Shown piece after piece: positions 31,489 to 41,314 of a DNA stretch of 64,000 nucleotides; position 1 is the first letter of the stretch, and every line of letters begins with the position of its first letter. The stretch spans positions 124,001 through 188,000 of the forward strand of contig NZ_LZMC01000057.1 of assembly GCF_001668615.1 (NCBI RefSeq). Reading direction: 5' to 3'. Under the pieces are notes generated by a model, which had not been told where the DNA came from, did not search any database, and worked only from the letters and a program-made list of their open reading frames with translations. Source of the stretch: Mycobacterium sp. 1274761.0 (GTDB lineage Bacteria; Actinomycetota; Actinomycetes; Mycobacteriales; Mycobacteriaceae). The position numbers were made by a program, and so were the translations under genes.

Positions 31489-32907
31489 GTGACGATCCCC
31501 AACGTGCTGGCCAGCAGGTATGCCAGCGACGAGATGGTGGCGATCTGGTCGCGGGAGGCCAAGATCGTCGGCGAGCGTCGGTTGTGGCTGGCGGTGCTGC
31601 GTGCGCAGGCGTCATTGGGCGTCGACGTCCCCGACGGCGTCATCGACGACTACGAGCGGGTGATCGAGGACGTCGACCTTGCCTCGATCGCCGAGCGCGA
31701 ACGGGTGCTGCGCCATGACGTCAAGGCGCGCATCGAAGAGTTCAACGCGCTCGCGGGTCACGAGCACATCCACAAGGGCATGACGAGCCGCGACCTCACC
31801 GAAAACGTTGAGCAGCTGCAGATTCGGCGCTCGCTGGAACTGGTGTTTTCGCACGGGGTGGCCGTGGTGGCGCGGCTGGCCGAGCGCGCGGTCAGCTACC
31901 GCGACCTGGTGATGGCGGGCCGCAGCCACAACGTTGCGGCGCAGGCGACCACGCTGGGCAAGCGGTTCGCGTCGGCGGCCGAGGAAATGCTGGTTGCGCT
32001 GTCGAGGCTGCGTGACCTGATCGACCGGTATCCCCTGCGCGGTATCAAGGGACCGATGGGCACGGCGCAGGACATGCTCGACCTGTTCTCCGGGGACACC
32101 GCGCGGCTAGCGGAACTGGAGCGGCGGGTCGCGGAGTTCCTCGGCTTCACCGAGATATTCACCAGCGTGGGACAGGTCTATCCGCGCTCGCTCGACCACG
32201 ACGTCATCTCGGCGCTGGTACAGGTCGGCGCGGGGCCGTCGTCGCTGGCCCACACGATCCGGCTGATGGCCGGCCACGAGCTGGTGACCGAGGGCTTCGC
32301 GCCCGGACAGGTCGGATCGTCGGCGATGCCGCACAAGATGAACACGCGATCGTGCGAGCGCGTCAACGGCTTGCAGGTAGTGCTGCGCGGCTACGCGTCG
32401 ATGGCCGCCGAACTCGCTGGGGCGCAATGGAACGAGGGCGACGTGTTCTGCTCGGTGGTACGCCGCGTCGCGCTGCCCGACGCGTTCTTCGCGATCGACG
32501 GGCAGACCGAAACCTTCCTGACAGTCCTCGACGAGTTCGGCGCCTATCCGGCCGTGATCCAGCGTGAACTCGACCGTTACCTGCCGTTCCTGGCGACGAC
32601 CCGCATTCTGATCGCGGCGGTGCGCGCCGGCATGGGCCGCGAGGCGGCGCACGAAGTCATAAAGGAGAACGCGGTCGCGGTGGCTCTGGCGATGCGCGAA
32701 AAGGGTGCCGAGCCCGACCTTCTGGACCGGTTGGCCGCCGACCGCCGTCTGCCGCTGGACCGGGCTGCTTTGGATGCGGCGCTGGCCGACAGGCAGGCGT
32801 TCACCGGTGCGGCGGGCAGCCAGCTCGACGCGGTCGTCGCGGCGGTGGACGAACTGGTCAGCCGCTATCCCGAGGCGGCCAAGTACACTTCGGGCGCGAT
32901 CCTGTGA
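31489..32907 (+). CDS. purB: Adenylosuccinate lyase
   Basis: 472 residues from GTG 31489, equal to Rv0777. Family signatures include [11 protein letters not shown] near residue 90, and the catalytic loop region [18 protein letters not shown] near 275, which contains the mobile serines. It cleaves SAICAR and adenylosuccinate, two steps of purine synthesis. The stop overlaps the GTG of cyp126 (GTGA), so the P450 is coupled to it. Confidence 0.97.
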   Translation: MTIPNVLASRYASDEMVAIWSREAKIVGERRLWLAVLRAQASLGVDVPDGVIDDYERVIEDVDLASIAERERVLRHDVKARIEEFNALAGHEHIHKGMTSRDLTENVEQLQIRRSLELVFSHGVAVVARLAERAVSYRDLVMAGRSHNVAAQATTLGKRFASAAEEMLVALSRLRDLIDRYPLRGIKGPMGTAQDMLDLFSGDTARLAELERRVAEFLGFTEIFTSVGQVYPRSLDHDVISALVQVGAGPSSLAHTIRLMAGHELVTEGFAPGQVGSSAMPHKMNTRSCERVNGLQVVLRGYASMAAELAGAQWNEGDVFCSVVRRVALPDAFFAIDGQTETFLTVLDEFGAYPAVIQRELDRYLPFLATTRILIAAVRAGMGREAAHEVIKENAVAVALAMREKGAEPDLLDRLAADRRLPLDRAALDAALADRQAFTGAAGSQLDAVVAAVDELVSRYPEAAKYTSGAIL

Positions 32908-34136
32908 CGGTGGCGGCGTCCCTGGCCCGGATCGACTTGACCGATCTGGACAATTTCGCCGCAGGCTTTCCGCATCACCTGTTCGAGGTACACCGCCGCG
33001 AGGCGCCGGTGTACTGGCACTCGGCTACCGAGAACACGCCTGACGGCGAGGGCTTCTGGTCGGTGGCCACCTACGCGGAAACGCTTGCGGTGCTGCGTGA
33101 TCCTGAAACATACTCGTCGGTGACGGGCGGGACGCGGCCGTACGGTGGCACGCTGCTGCAGGACCTTTCCATCGCGGGCCAGGTGCTCAACATGATGGAC
33201 GACCCGCGGCATTCACAGATCCGGCGGCTGGTGAGTTCCGGGCTGACGCCGCGGATGATCCGGCGCGTCGAAGACGATCTGCGCTCGCGTGCGCGTCGCC
33301 TGCTGGACGATGTGACGCCGGGTGTGCCGTTCGATTTCCTGGTGGAGGTCGCCGCCGAGTTGCCGATGCAGATGATCTGCATCCTGCTGGGAGTCCCTGA
33401 ATCCGAACGGCATTGGCTGTTCGAGGCCATCGAGCCCCAGTTCGATTTCGGTAGGGCCCGTAGAGCGTCGGTCGGTCAGCTGACCCCCGAGGAGGCCGGC
33501 ACCCGGATGTACACCTACGGCCAGTCGCTGATCGCCGCGAAGAGGGCGTCACCGACCGACGACATGCTGTCGGTGGTTGCGAATGCCGAACTGGATTCCG
33601 AGGGACTATCGGATCTCGAGCTTTACCTGTTCTTCAGCCTCTTGTTCAGCGCGGGTGCGGAGACGACGCGAAATGCCGTGGCGGGCGGGCTACTTGCGCT
33701 GGCCGAGCATCCATACCAATTCGAGTTGTTGCGGGCGAATATGTCGCTGTTGCCGACGGCCGTCGAGGAAATGGTGCGCTGGACGTCGCCGTCTCCGTCG
33801 AAGCGCCGCACCGCAACCCGCGACGTCGAGCTGGGCGGCCGTGTCATCGAGGCGGGTCAGAAGGTGCAGATCTGGGAGGGTTCGGCGAACCGGGATCCGC
33901 TGGCGTTCGACCGGCCTGACGAGTTCGACATCACCCGCAAGCCGAATCCTCACTTGGGTTTTGGGCAGGGCATTCACTACTGCCTCGGCGCCAACCTCGC
34001 CCGGCTGGAACTTCGGGTGCTCTTCGAAGAGCTGCTCGGCAGGTTCTCGTCGGTGCGGGTGACCAAACCGGTGGAATGGACACGCAGCAACCGGCACACC
34101 GGAATTCGTCACCTCGTCGTCGAACTGGACGCGTGA
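32904..34136 (+). CDS. cyp126: Cytochrome P450 CYP126
   Basis: 410 residues from GTG 32904 overlapping the purB stop. I-helix motif [11 protein letters not shown] near 245, ExxR in EMVRW, and haem loop [18 protein letters not shown] near 350. Position behind purB and the length match M. tuberculosis cyp126 (Rv0778, 414 residues). Physiological substrate unknown. Coupling to a purine gene is conserved in that species, although no metabolic link is obvious. Confidence 0.93.
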   Translation: MTVAASLARIDLTDLDNFAAGFPHHLFEVHRREAPVYWHSATENTPDGEGFWSVATYAETLAVLRDPETYSSVTGGTRPYGGTLLQDLSIAGQVLNMMDDPRHSQIRRLVSSGLTPRMIRRVEDDLRSRARRLLDDVTPGVPFDFLVEVAAELPMQMICILLGVPESERHWLFEAIEPQFDFGRARRASVGQLTPEEAGTRMYTYGQSLIAAKRASPTDDMLSVVANAELDSEGLSDLELYLFFSLLFSAGAETTRNAVAGGLLALAEHPYQFELLRANMSLLPTAVEEMVRWTSPSPSKRRTATRDVELGGRVIEAGQKVQIWEGSANRDPLAFDRPDEFDITRKPNPHLGFGQGIHYCLGANLARLELRVLFEELLGRFSSVRVTKPVEWTRSNRHTGIRHLVVELDA

Positions 34137-35056
34137 GACCAGACGGCTTCGCAGCGGTCATGGCGACCGGCATCGTGTCGATTGCTGCGGCAGATCATGG
34201 TTTCGGCCGGTTGAGCTTCGCGCTGGCGGTGATTGGCGTCGTCGGGTTGGCGGTGCTGGTGGTGCTGTGCGCAGGGACATGGCGGCGCGAGTCGTGGAGC
34301 TTGCGCGATGTAGACACTGCCGTCGGACTGCTGACGTACGTGGCGGCGTGCTGCGTGCTGGCAGCGCGCTTCAGTGAGTACCGCTGGATCGTTCTGGTGC
34401 TGGGAGGCCTGGCGCTGCAGGGATGGGTGTCGTTGCTGCCGTTCGTGGTTCGCGGATTGTGGCGGCTGCGCTGGGTCGGCCTGCGGAATCATGCTCGCGG
34501 CGCGTGGCAGCTGGTCAGCGTGTCGACGTCGGGATTGGTGATCGTGTTCGTCGCGGGCGGCAACGTGTTCTGGCCGTTCGTATTGTGGCCGCTGGCGCTG
34601 TGTTGCTACGTGGCGGTGGCTGCGCTGGTGGGCTGGCGGGCGGCGGCCGATCCGTCGGCTCGGCGAAATGTGCCCGCCGACCACTGGATCCTGATGGGTG
34701 GAACGGCAATCGCGGCGCTGGCGGGCGAGCATCTCCATGCCGCGCTGTATCCGGGACCGATCGCCGACGCGGTGCGCGCGGTGACGATCGTGACGTGGGT
34801 GGCCGCGACCGTGCAGATCGTGCCGTTGGTGATCGTGGGATGGCGTGCAGTGATCGCGTGGCCCGCGGTGTTCCCGCTGGGCATGTACGGCGCTGCGACG
34901 CATGCGATCGCTCAGGAGACGGGTTGGCGCGTGCTGCCGCAGGTGTCGTTGGCCTTCACGTGGATCGCTCTGGCGCTCTGGACCGTCACCCTCTTGCGAT
35001 TTGGGCGTGAAAACCCGCGCCGGCCGCGGGAAATCACGCCCCAATCGCACGCTTGA
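34133..35056 (+). CDS. TDT-family (TehA/SLAC1-like) membrane transporter
   Basis: 307 residues from GTG 34133, which overlaps the cyp126 stop (GTGA). About ten hydrophobic segments; the opening [14 protein letters not shown] is the conserved first helix of the tellurite-resistance/dicarboxylate transporter family and [15 protein letters not shown] near 265 is its late signature. Members move anions such as sulfite, malate or chloride. Its last 20 codons are encoded by a long hairpin shared with a second copy 0.9 kb away. Confidence 0.8.
   Translation: MRPDGFAAVMATGIVSIAAADHGFGRLSFALAVIGVVGLAVLVVLCAGTWRRESWSLRDVDTAVGLLTYVAACCVLAARFSEYRWIVLVLGGLALQGWVSLLPFVVRGLWRLRWVGLRNHARGAWQLVSVSTSGLVIVFVAGGNVFWPFVLWPLALCCYVAVAALVGWRAAADPSARRNVPADHWILMGGTAIAALAGEHLHAALYPGPIADAVRAVTIVTWVAATVQIVPLVIVGWRAVIAWPAVFPLGMYGAATHAIAQETGWRVLPQVSLAFTWIALALWTVTLLRFGRENPRRPREITPQSHA
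34996..35049. repeat. Long hairpin repeat, copy 1
   Basis: Two nested inverted repeats: outer arms GCGATTTGGGCGTGA and TCACGCCCCAATCGC with one mismatch, inner arms CCCGCG and CGCGGG. It spans the 3' ends of two convergent genes (stops at 35056 plus and 35034 minus), so it may serve as a two-way terminator. A second copy of the core is at 35942-35978. Confidence 0.75.
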
Positions 35057-35890
35057 TCTCGGCGATGACGCGCTCGCGGTACTCCATGAGGTCAAGCCAG
35101 GTGAACCGCAGCACTTGCCAGCCGGCCAAGGCGATCGCGTTCTGGCGCTGGCGGTCGTGGTGGAAGTCCTCGCTGTCGCTGTGGAAGGCGAAGCCGTCGA
35201 CCTCAATGGCGACCTTGTGTTCCGGGAAGCCGATGTCGACGCGGTAACCGGCGACCGGATAGTTGGCTTTCCAACCGGTGATCTTGTTCGCTCTGAGCAG
35301 CCTGAGCAGTAATCGCTCGGCTTCGGAGTGGGCGTTGTCCTGTGCGGCGTGCAGAAGTCGGCGCGCGGCCGGCGAGCCATGACGTCCCGTGTTTCGCAGA
35401 TGTGCACTCCACAGCGCCCGCAATTCCACGTGGTGCTGCAAGGCAGCGTCCATGATCTTCGCGCCGCCGCGCTGTCGCACCGCCGCCTCGACGACCGTCA
35501 GGGCGAGCTTCGTGACGCGCAGACCCGATCGCTCTTCGACGTCAACCGGTTTGAGATCTCGTCGTCTGACTCTGGAGCCTTGATGGCATCGCCCGTTGCT
35601 TGCTCTCGGCACAGTGACCTCGACGATCCGCGGTGCGAACTTCGTCAGGTTATGCCACCACGCTGCCGTCAGACCGCTGGCAGCCGCTCGAACGCCGTAA
35701 CTCCAGACCGCGACGCGAACACGAGCGGCATCGGCATACGGCCGGTCGTTGACGAAGTACACGCCGGCCCATATCGGACCCAGTATCCGGAGTGCACCCG
35801 CCGCGATACGGCGTCTTCGCTGAGACCTGCAGTCCGGGCCTGGGCGAGGGTGATGACACCGTCGTGCCGGCGCAAATAGTAGTCGAGCAT
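35034..35890 (-). pseudogene. DUF559 (AbiEi-like N-terminus plus endonuclease-like domain), frameshifted
   Basis: The reading from ATG 35890 gives YYLRRHDGVITLAQARTAG and then GYWVRYGP, the winged-helix N-terminus common to mycobacterial DUF559 proteins. It then loses homology, while the sequence continues in another frame from 35762 as VYFVNDRPYADAARV to the end. One base appears to be missing in the run GCCGGCCC near 35763-35770. The C-terminal domain keeps HSEAERLLLRLL, IEVDGFAFH and ENAIALAGWQVLRF-like residues (here QNAIALAGWQVLRFTW), the Vsr-like endonuclease fold. Either a recent pseudogene or a sequencing error. It lies between two copies of a hairpin repeat. Confidence 0.8.
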
Positions 35891-35941
35891 GCCGGAATTG
35901 ACGCGTCGCGGCCCGTCACGGGTTCCAACGCGCGTGAATTG

Positions 35942-35978
35942 GGCGTGAAAACCCGCGATCAGCGCGGGAAATCACGCC
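35942..35978. repeat. Long hairpin repeat, copy 2
   Basis: GGCGTGAAAACCCGCG and CGCGGGAAATCACGCC, identical in both arms to the core of copy 1 at 35001-35040, with a different 4-5 base loop. The two copies are in the same orientation and bracket the DUF559 pseudogene. Confidence 0.75.
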
Positions 35979-35989
35979 GAAATCGCCTG

Positions 35990-36613
35990 TTAGGGGCTGT
36001 GGCGGCGTGCGACGCCTGCGGCCCGCAGCTCCAACGCTGCCAGGCCGCTGATCGCGGCGGCATCCTCGCGGCGCCACGCTCCGACGGGGTCAGCGTTGAT
36101 CGCCGCCAGCTTGGCCAGCGGCCGGTTGGCCAGCGCCCGCAGCGCCAGCAGCTGTTCGCCCGCGGGTGTCCTCGCCAGCGTCAGCGCCACCCACTTGCGC
36201 CGGAAGAAGCGCCACCGCAGCACCAGCCAGGGCATCGCGATCGCCAGAATCGGCGGCGCCGCGACCGCGAGCGCCAGCAGCCACGCCAACCACGTCGCGG
36301 TCGTGTTCAGCTGGTGGCCGGCGCCGGCGATGTCGTGGGCGAAACCGCCCGCCGCGGTCAGCGGGCTGCTCAGCGCGTCGCCGATCAGCGGCACCTTGCC
36401 CGCGTTGTCGCCGGCGTGGTCGAGGTTGCCTGCGATGCCGTTGGCGCCGTTCTCCACGTCGCTGCCGAAATCGGCGATGGCCGCGACGGCCGAGTGCACC
36501 GCCGCCCCGACCACCACCCAGATGGCGGTCCACAGCGCGATCACGATGTCGCTGACCAGTTGTCCCAGCAGCCGCGCGGGCGTGGTGGCATACGGCACGT
36601 ACCTCGATGTCAT
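35990..36613 (-). CDS. Membrane protein of unknown function, Rv0779c-like
   Basis: 207 residues. Two clear membrane segments: IVIALWTAIWVVVGAAV near 23-39 and WLAWLLALAVAAPPILAIA near 108-126. Between them is a loop of about 65 residues rich in Gly, Asp and Asn, and the C-terminus is basic and probably cytoplasmic (RWRFFRRKW). No enzyme motif. Divergent from purC with 40 bases between. Confidence 0.85.
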   Translation of the reverse strand: MTSRYVPYATTPARLLGQLVSDIVIALWTAIWVVVGAAVHSAVAAIADFGSDVENGANGIAGNLDHAGDNAGKVPLIGDALSSPLTAAGGFAHDIAGAGHQLNTTATWLAWLLALAVAAPPILAIAMPWLVLRWRFFRRKWVALTLARTPAGEQLLALRALANRPLAKLAAINADPVGAWRREDAAAISGLAALELRAAGVARRHSP

Positions 36614-36641
36614 GCGATCGATCCCAGCACAGATCGACCGT

Positions 36642-36647
36642 TAGGCT
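36642..36647 (+). promoter_or_regulatory. -10 box (TAGGCT) of purC, leaderless
   Basis: TAGGCT ends six bases before ATG 36654. There is no ribosome binding site. In the 40-bp region between divergent genes. Confidence 0.55.
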
Positions 36648-36653
36648 GGCCCG

Positions 36654-37547
36654 ATGCGCCCAGCTCTATCCGACTACGAGCATCTGGCCAGCGGCAAGGT
36701 GCGCGAGCTCTACCGCATCGACGACGAGCACCTGCTCTTCGTCGCCAGCGACCGCATCTCGGCGTTCGACTACATCCTCGACAACGAGATCGGTGACAAG
36801 GGCCGCATCCTGACCGCGATGAGCGTGTTCTTCTTCGACTACGTCAAGACGCCCAACCATCTTGCGGGTCCACCCGACGACCCGCGTATTCCCGACGAGG
36901 TGCTCGGCCGCGCGCTGGTAGTGCGCAAGCTCGAGATGATTCCGGTCGAATGTGTGGCCCGCGGCTACCTGACCGGTTCCGGGCTGCTGGACTACCAGAA
37001 AACCGGAGAGGTCAGCGGCATCGCGCTGCCGCCCGGACTGACCGAAGCCAGCAAGTTCGACTTCCCGCTGTTCACGCCCGCCACCAAGGCCGAACTCGGC
37101 GAGCACGACGAGAACATTTCGTTCGCCGACGTGATCGAGGCCGTCGGGGCCGAACGCGCCAACCAGTTGCGCGATCTCACCCTGCAGACCTACACACGTG
37201 CCGCCGACCACGCGCTGACGAAGGGAATCATCATCGCCGACACCAAGTTCGAGTTCGGCATCGACGACCGCGGCGAACTGGTCCTCGCCGACGAGGTGTT
37301 CACGCCCGACTCGTCGCGCTACTGGGCCGTCGACACATACCAAGAAGGCGTCGTGCAGCCCAGCTTCGACAAGCAGTTCGTCCGTAATTGGCTGCTGAGC
37401 CCCGAATCGGGCTGGGACCGCGACGGCGACGCCCCGCCACCTCCGCTGCCGCCGACCATCGTGGACGCCACCCGCGAGCGTTACATCGATGCCTACGAGC
37501 GCATTTCGGGACTGAGCTTCGCCGACTGGATCGGACCCACCGCATGA
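36654..37547 (+). CDS. purC: Phosphoribosylaminoimidazole-succinocarboxamide synthase (SAICAR synthetase)
   Basis: 297 residues, the length of Rv0780. [26 protein letters not shown] is the family opening (GKVRELY and SDRISAFD being diagnostic), followed by [13 protein letters not shown] near 100, [10 protein letters not shown] near 195 and [12 protein letters not shown] near 213. It condenses CAIR with aspartate. The stop overlaps the ptrB start as ATGA. Confidence 0.97.
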   Translation: MRPALSDYEHLASGKVRELYRIDDEHLLFVASDRISAFDYILDNEIGDKGRILTAMSVFFFDYVKTPNHLAGPPDDPRIPDEVLGRALVVRKLEMIPVECVARGYLTGSGLLDYQKTGEVSGIALPPGLTEASKFDFPLFTPATKAELGEHDENISFADVIEAVGAERANQLRDLTLQTYTRAADHALTKGIIIADTKFEFGIDDRGELVLADEVFTPDSSRYWAVDTYQEGVVQPSFDKQFVRNWLLSPESGWDRDGDAPPPPLPPTIVDATRERYIDAYERISGLSFADWIGPTA

Positions 37548-39688
37548 GCCAGACTCCGGTTCCTCCCGTCGCGAAACGGGTTGAGCACCGCCGCGAGCAT
37601 CACGGCGACGTCTTCGTCGACCACTACGAGTGGCTGCGCGACAAATCCGATCCCGAGGTAATCGAATACCTGAAAGCGGAGAACACCTACACCGAACAGG
37701 TCACCGAGCACCTGGCCCCGTTGCGCCAGAAGATCTTCGACGAGATCAAGGCCCGCACCAAGGAAACCGATCTGTCGGTACCGATCCGCCGCAACGAGTG
37801 GTGGTACTACACCCGCAGCTTCGAGGGCAAGCAGTACAGCGTGCACTGCCGTTGTCCGATAACGCACCCCGACGACTGGATGCCGCCGCAGTTCGACGAG
37901 CACACCGACATCCCAGGCGAGCAGGTGCTGCTCGACGAGAACGTGCTGGCCGAGGGCCACGACTACTTCGCTCTGGGCGCTGCCACGGTAAGCGTCGACG
38001 CCCACACCCTGGCATATTCCGTGGACACCCGCGGCGATGAGCGATACACGTTGCGGTTCAAGGACCTACGGACCGGGCAGCTCTACGACGACGAGATCGT
38101 CGGGATCGGCGCAGGGGCGACCTGGGCCGCCGACAACCGGACCGTCTACTACACAACCGTCGACGACGCGTGGCGCCCGGACACAGTCTGGCGGCACCGG
38201 GTCGGCGCCGGCCTGCCCGCCGAGAAGGTCTATCACGAGCCCGACGAGAAGTTCTGGCTCGCGATCGGACGCACCCGCAGCGACAAGTACATCATCATCG
38301 CCGCGGGCAGCGCGGTGACCTCAGAGATCCGCTACGCCGACGCCACCGACGGCTCAGCCGAGTTCGTGCCGGTGTGGCCGCGCCGCGACCTCGTCGAGTA
38401 CTCCGTCGAGCACGCCGTCGTCGGTGGCGAAGACCGTTTCCTCATCCTGCACAACGATGGCGCCGAGAACTTCACCCTTGTCGAGGCGCCGGTGTCCGAT
38501 CCGACATCGACGCGCACGCTGATCGAGCATCGCGACGACGTCCGGCTCGACGCCGTCGACGCGTTTGCCGGCCACATCGTGGTCAGCTACCGCAGCGAGG
38601 CGCTGCCGCGCATCCAGCTGTGGCCGCTGTACCCCGATGGGCAGTACGGCCGCCCGGAGGATTTCACCTTCGAGTCCGAGCTGATGTCGGCGGGGCTGAG
38701 CGGAAACCCGAACTGGGATTCGCCCAAACTGCGCATCGGCGCAACGTCTTTCGTGATCCCCGTCCGCATCTACGACGTCGACTTGGCCACCGGTGAGCGC
38801 ACACTGTTGCGCGAACAGCCGGTGCTCGGCGACTACCGCCCTGAGGACTACGTCGAGCGGCGCGACTGGGCAACGGCAGCCGACGGCGCGCGGGTTCCGG
38901 TGTCGATCATCCATCGCGTCGGACTGCAATATCCCGCCCCGACCCTGCTCTACGGCTACGGCGCCTACGAGTCCTGCGAGGACCCACGGTTTTCGATCGC
39001 GCGGCTGTCGCTGCTCGACCGCGGCATGGTGTTCGCCATCGCTCACGTCCGCGGCGGCGGCGAACTCGGCAGGCCGTGGTACGAGCACGGCAAGATGCTG
39101 GAGAAGAAGAACACCTTCACCGACTTCATCGCCGTCGCAGCGCATCTCATCAACACCGACATCACCCGACCCGAAAATCTCGTCGCGCTTGGCGGCAGCG
39201 CGGGGGGTCTGTTGATCGGCGCCGTGGCCAACATGGCCCCCCATCTGTTCGCGGGTTTCCTGGCCCAGGTGCCGTTCGTCGATGCGTTGACGACGATCCT
39301 CGACCCGTCGCTTCCCCTCACGGTCACCGAGTGGGACGAGTGGGGAAACCCACTGGCCGACGAGGAGGTCTACCACTACATGAAGTCCTATTCGCCGTAT
39401 GAGAACGTCACCGCCCAGGACTATCCGCCGATACTGGCGATGACGTCTCTCAATGACACCCGGGTGTACTACGTGGAGCCGGCGAAATGGGTTGCCGCAC
39501 TGCGGCATACCAAGACCGACGCCCACCCGTTGCTGTTGAAGACCGAGATGAGCGCCGGCCATGGCGGCATCAGCGGTCGATACGAGCGCTGGAAAGAGGC
39601 GGCGTTCCAGTACGCCTGGCTACTGCATACCGCCAAGGCCAACCACGAGGGCGGCGCCTACGAAGACGACCTGCTCGACCGTGCGTAG
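37544..39688 (+). CDS. ptrB: Oligopeptidase B (S9 family)
   Basis: 714 residues from ATG 37544. The N-terminal half is a beta-propeller ([14 protein letters not shown] at the start is typical). The catalytic domain has the nucleophile in [10 protein letters not shown] near residue 552 and the histidine in [11 protein letters not shown] near 674. [11 protein letters not shown] near 470 is a family signature. It cleaves after basic residues in short peptides in the cytoplasm. In M. tuberculosis this gene is split in two (ptrBa/ptrBb); here it is a single open frame. Coupled to purC. Its 3' end overlaps the convergent DoxX-like gene by 69 bases. Confidence 0.95.
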   Translation: MSQTPVPPVAKRVEHRREHHGDVFVDHYEWLRDKSDPEVIEYLKAENTYTEQVTEHLAPLRQKIFDEIKARTKETDLSVPIRRNEWWYYTRSFEGKQYSVHCRCPITHPDDWMPPQFDEHTDIPGEQVLLDENVLAEGHDYFALGAATVSVDAHTLAYSVDTRGDERYTLRFKDLRTGQLYDDEIVGIGAGATWAADNRTVYYTTVDDAWRPDTVWRHRVGAGLPAEKVYHEPDEKFWLAIGRTRSDKYIIIAAGSAVTSEIRYADATDGSAEFVPVWPRRDLVEYSVEHAVVGGEDRFLILHNDGAENFTLVEAPVSDPTSTRTLIEHRDDVRLDAVDAFAGHIVVSYRSEALPRIQLWPLYPDGQYGRPEDFTFESELMSAGLSGNPNWDSPKLRIGATSFVIPVRIYDVDLATGERTLLREQPVLGDYRPEDYVERRDWATAADGARVPVSIIHRVGLQYPAPTLLYGYGAYESCEDPRFSIARLSLLDRGMVFAIAHVRGGGELGRPWYEHGKMLEKKNTFTDFIAVAAHLINTDITRPENLVALGGSAGGLLIGAVANMAPHLFAGFLAQVPFVDALTTILDPSLPLTVTEWDEWGNPLADEEVYHYMKSYSPYENVTAQDYPPILAMTSLNDTRVYYVEPAKWVAALRHTKTDAHPLLLKTEMSAGHGGISGRYERWKEAAFQYAWLLHTAKANHEGGAYEDDLLDRA

Positions 39689-40069
39689 CGGCAGCTTGGT
39701 GGTCATCGACTTCGGCGGGTCGGGCATCCGCGACGCGTAGACGTTGGCGGGAAACATCGCCAGCATCAGCAGGGCGAGCGCGACGGCGGCGATCGGCCGC
39801 GTCGGCGGGTACAGCAGCCCGGCCGCGCCCAGCAACTCCAGCACCCCTGTGACCGTGAGCAGTATTGCCGGCGCGGGCAGTCGCGGCGGCACGATCGCGA
39901 TCAGGTCACACCGCAGCGGGTTCACGAAGTGGGCGATGCCGGTGACCACGAACATCACGGCCAGCCCGACCGCGACCGCCGCAGGCCAGGTGCCGACGTA
40001 GTCGACTCCCCACCAGCCGACCAGCCGGGCCAGCAGCGTGCCCAGCACGAGTGCGATAAGAGGGGCCAT
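39620..40069 (-). CDS. DoxX-family membrane protein
   Basis: 149 residues from ATG 40069 with four membrane segments. VTGIAHFVNPLRCDLIAIVPP near 42-62 and LTVTGVLELLGAAGLL near 70-85 are the usual DoxX helix patterns, and MFPANVYAS near 106 is common in this group. Divergent from the TetR gene, with operator-like repeats in the intergenic region, so probably under its control. Confidence 0.85.
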   Translation of the reverse strand: MAPLIALVLGTLLARLVGWWGVDYVGTWPAAVAVGLAVMFVVTGIAHFVNPLRCDLIAIVPPRLPAPAILLTVTGVLELLGAAGLLYPPTRPIAAVALALLMLAMFPANVYASRMPDPPKSMTTKLPLRTVEQVVFVGAALVVGLGGMQ

Positions 40070-40080
40070 CTCGATCTCCA

Positions 40081-40143
40081 ATCTAGACAGTGACAAGATG
40101 TACCGAATCACGATAAGCAACGCATCTAGGCACTGTCAAGATT
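40081..40143. promoter_or_regulatory. Pair of direct repeats, probable TetR operators between DoxX-like and TetR genes
   Basis: ATCTAGACAGTGACAAGATG (40081-40100) and ATCTAGGCACTGTCAAGATT (40124-40143) share the pattern ATCTAGrCAsTGwCAAGAT. Their starts are 43 bp apart, about four helical turns. Each is itself close to palindromic around CAsTG. The second copy covers the region just upstream of the TetR -10 box. Confidence 0.6.
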
Positions 40144-40149
40144 CCGCGC

Positions 40150-40155
40150 TATGCT
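40150..40155 (+). promoter_or_regulatory. -10 box (TATGCT) of the TetR gene at 40162, leaderless
   Basis: TATGCT ends six bases before ATG 40162 and lies beside the second operator-like repeat. No ribosome binding site is present. Confidence 0.55.
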
Positions 40156-40161
40156 CGCGAC

Positions 40162-40731
40162 ATGACCAGCAAGGCCGGCTATCACCACGGCGATCTGAAG
40201 GCCACCATCCTCGGTGAGGCGGCGGCGCTGGTCGCCGAGCGCGGCGCCGACGGCCTATCCCTGCGCGAGCTGGCCCGCGCGGCGGGCGTTTCTCACGCCG
40301 CGCCCGCCCATCACTTCACCGACCGCCGCGGGCTGTTCACCGCGCTGGCGACTGAAGGCTTCGACATGCTCGCCGCCGCGCTCGCCGGTGCACGCCCCGA
40401 CTTTCTCGCCGCTGCGCTGGCGTATGTGCGGTTCGCCATCGACCATCCCGGCCACTACGCGGTGATGTTCGACAAATCGCTCTACGAGGCCACCGATCCC
40501 GCGCTCGTGGCGGCCGAGACGGCCGCCGGCTCCGAGCTCGCCGCGGGGGTAGGCACCCTCGACGATCCGCGCGCGAAGAACGATCCGCAAGCCGCCGCGC
40601 TCGCGGCTTGGTCTCTGGTGCACGGCTTTTCGCTGCTATGGCTCAACGGCGCTATCGAGGGCGCTATCGATAAGGCCGCTGACCCGGTTGCGACAGTGCA
40701 GCGGGTGGCCGGAATGCTGTTCGCGACGTAA
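40162..40731 (+). CDS. TetR-family regulator with WHG-type C-terminal domain
   Basis: 189 residues. YHHGDLKATILGEAAALVAERG opens the protein (YHHGDL is diagnostic of this subgroup), and the helix-turn-helix SLRELARAAGVSHAAPAHHF is near 34-53. AAWSLVHGFSLLWLNG near 154-169 is the WHG motif of the C-terminal dimer/ligand domain. Divergent from the DoxX-like gene. Confidence 0.92.
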   Translation: MTSKAGYHHGDLKATILGEAAALVAERGADGLSLRELARAAGVSHAAPAHHFTDRRGLFTALATEGFDMLAAALAGARPDFLAAALAYVRFAIDHPGHYAVMFDKSLYEATDPALVAAETAAGSELAAGVGTLDDPRAKNDPQAAALAAWSLVHGFSLLWLNGAIEGAIDKAADPVATVQRVAGMLFAT

Positions 40732-40735
40732 CGGG

Positions 40736-40741
40736 TAGCCT
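40736..40741 (+). promoter_or_regulatory. -10 box (TAGCCT) of the glutathione peroxidase gene, leaderless
   Basis: TAGCCT ends eight bases before ATG 40750, overlapping the end of the TetR intergenic stretch. No ribosome binding site. Confidence 0.5.
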
Positions 40742-40749
40742 GCGATGGC

Positions 40750-41247
40750 ATGACGGACACGCAGCTCACCGACATCGCGCTGACCACCCTCGACGGCAAG
40801 CCCACCACGCTGGGCGAACTCGCCGACGGCGCGGCCCTGATCGTCAACGTCGCCTCCAAATGCGGTCTGACACCCCAGTACAGCGCCCTGGAAAAGCTCG
40901 CCAAGGACTACGGCGATCGCGGCCTCACCGTCATCGGTGTGCCCTGCAACCAGTTCATGGGCCAGGAGCCCGGCACCGCCGAGGAGATCCAGACGTTCTG
41001 TTCCACTACCTATGGGGTCACCTTCCCGCTGTTGGAAAAGACCGACGTCAACGGCCCGGACCGGCATCCGCTGTTCGCCGAGCTGACGAAGACCGCCGAT
41101 GCCGGCGGCGAGGCCGGCGACGTGCAGTGGAACTTCGAAAAGTTCCTGCTCGCACCGGGCGGCGCGGTGGTCAAGCGGTTCCGCCCGCGCACCGAACCGG
41201 ACGCCCCCGAGGTGATCGAGGCCATCGAGTCGGTTCTGCCGCGATAG
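40750..41247 (+). CDS. bsaA: Glutathione peroxidase-family thiol peroxidase
   Basis: 165 residues. The catalytic cysteine is C38 in NVASKCGLTPQY (selenocysteine in the vertebrate enzymes), with the conserved CNQFMGQEPG near 66-75 and WNFEKFL near 127. C84 in FCSTTYGVTFPL is at the place of the resolving cysteine of thioredoxin-dependent members. Mycobacteria lack glutathione, so thioredoxin is the probable reductant. Cytosolic peroxide defence. Confidence 0.93.
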   Translation: MTDTQLTDIALTTLDGKPTTLGELADGAALIVNVASKCGLTPQYSALEKLAKDYGDRGLTVIGVPCNQFMGQEPGTAEEIQTFCSTTYGVTFPLLEKTDVNGPDRHPLFAELTKTADAGGEAGDVQWNFEKFLLAPGGAVVKRFRPRTEPDAPEVIEAIESVLPR

Positions 41248-41314
41248 CTGAATCTACAACTCCTGTAAGAGTGTCGGAAACCCTTGCGACACCTGGCGTT
41301 GCGACAATGCCGGT

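Noticed and set aside
34109..35407. 432-codon open frame on the minus strand across the TDT transporter
   Set aside because: Basic, proline-rich shadow sequence; the plus-strand transporter has typical helices and an overlapping GTG start.
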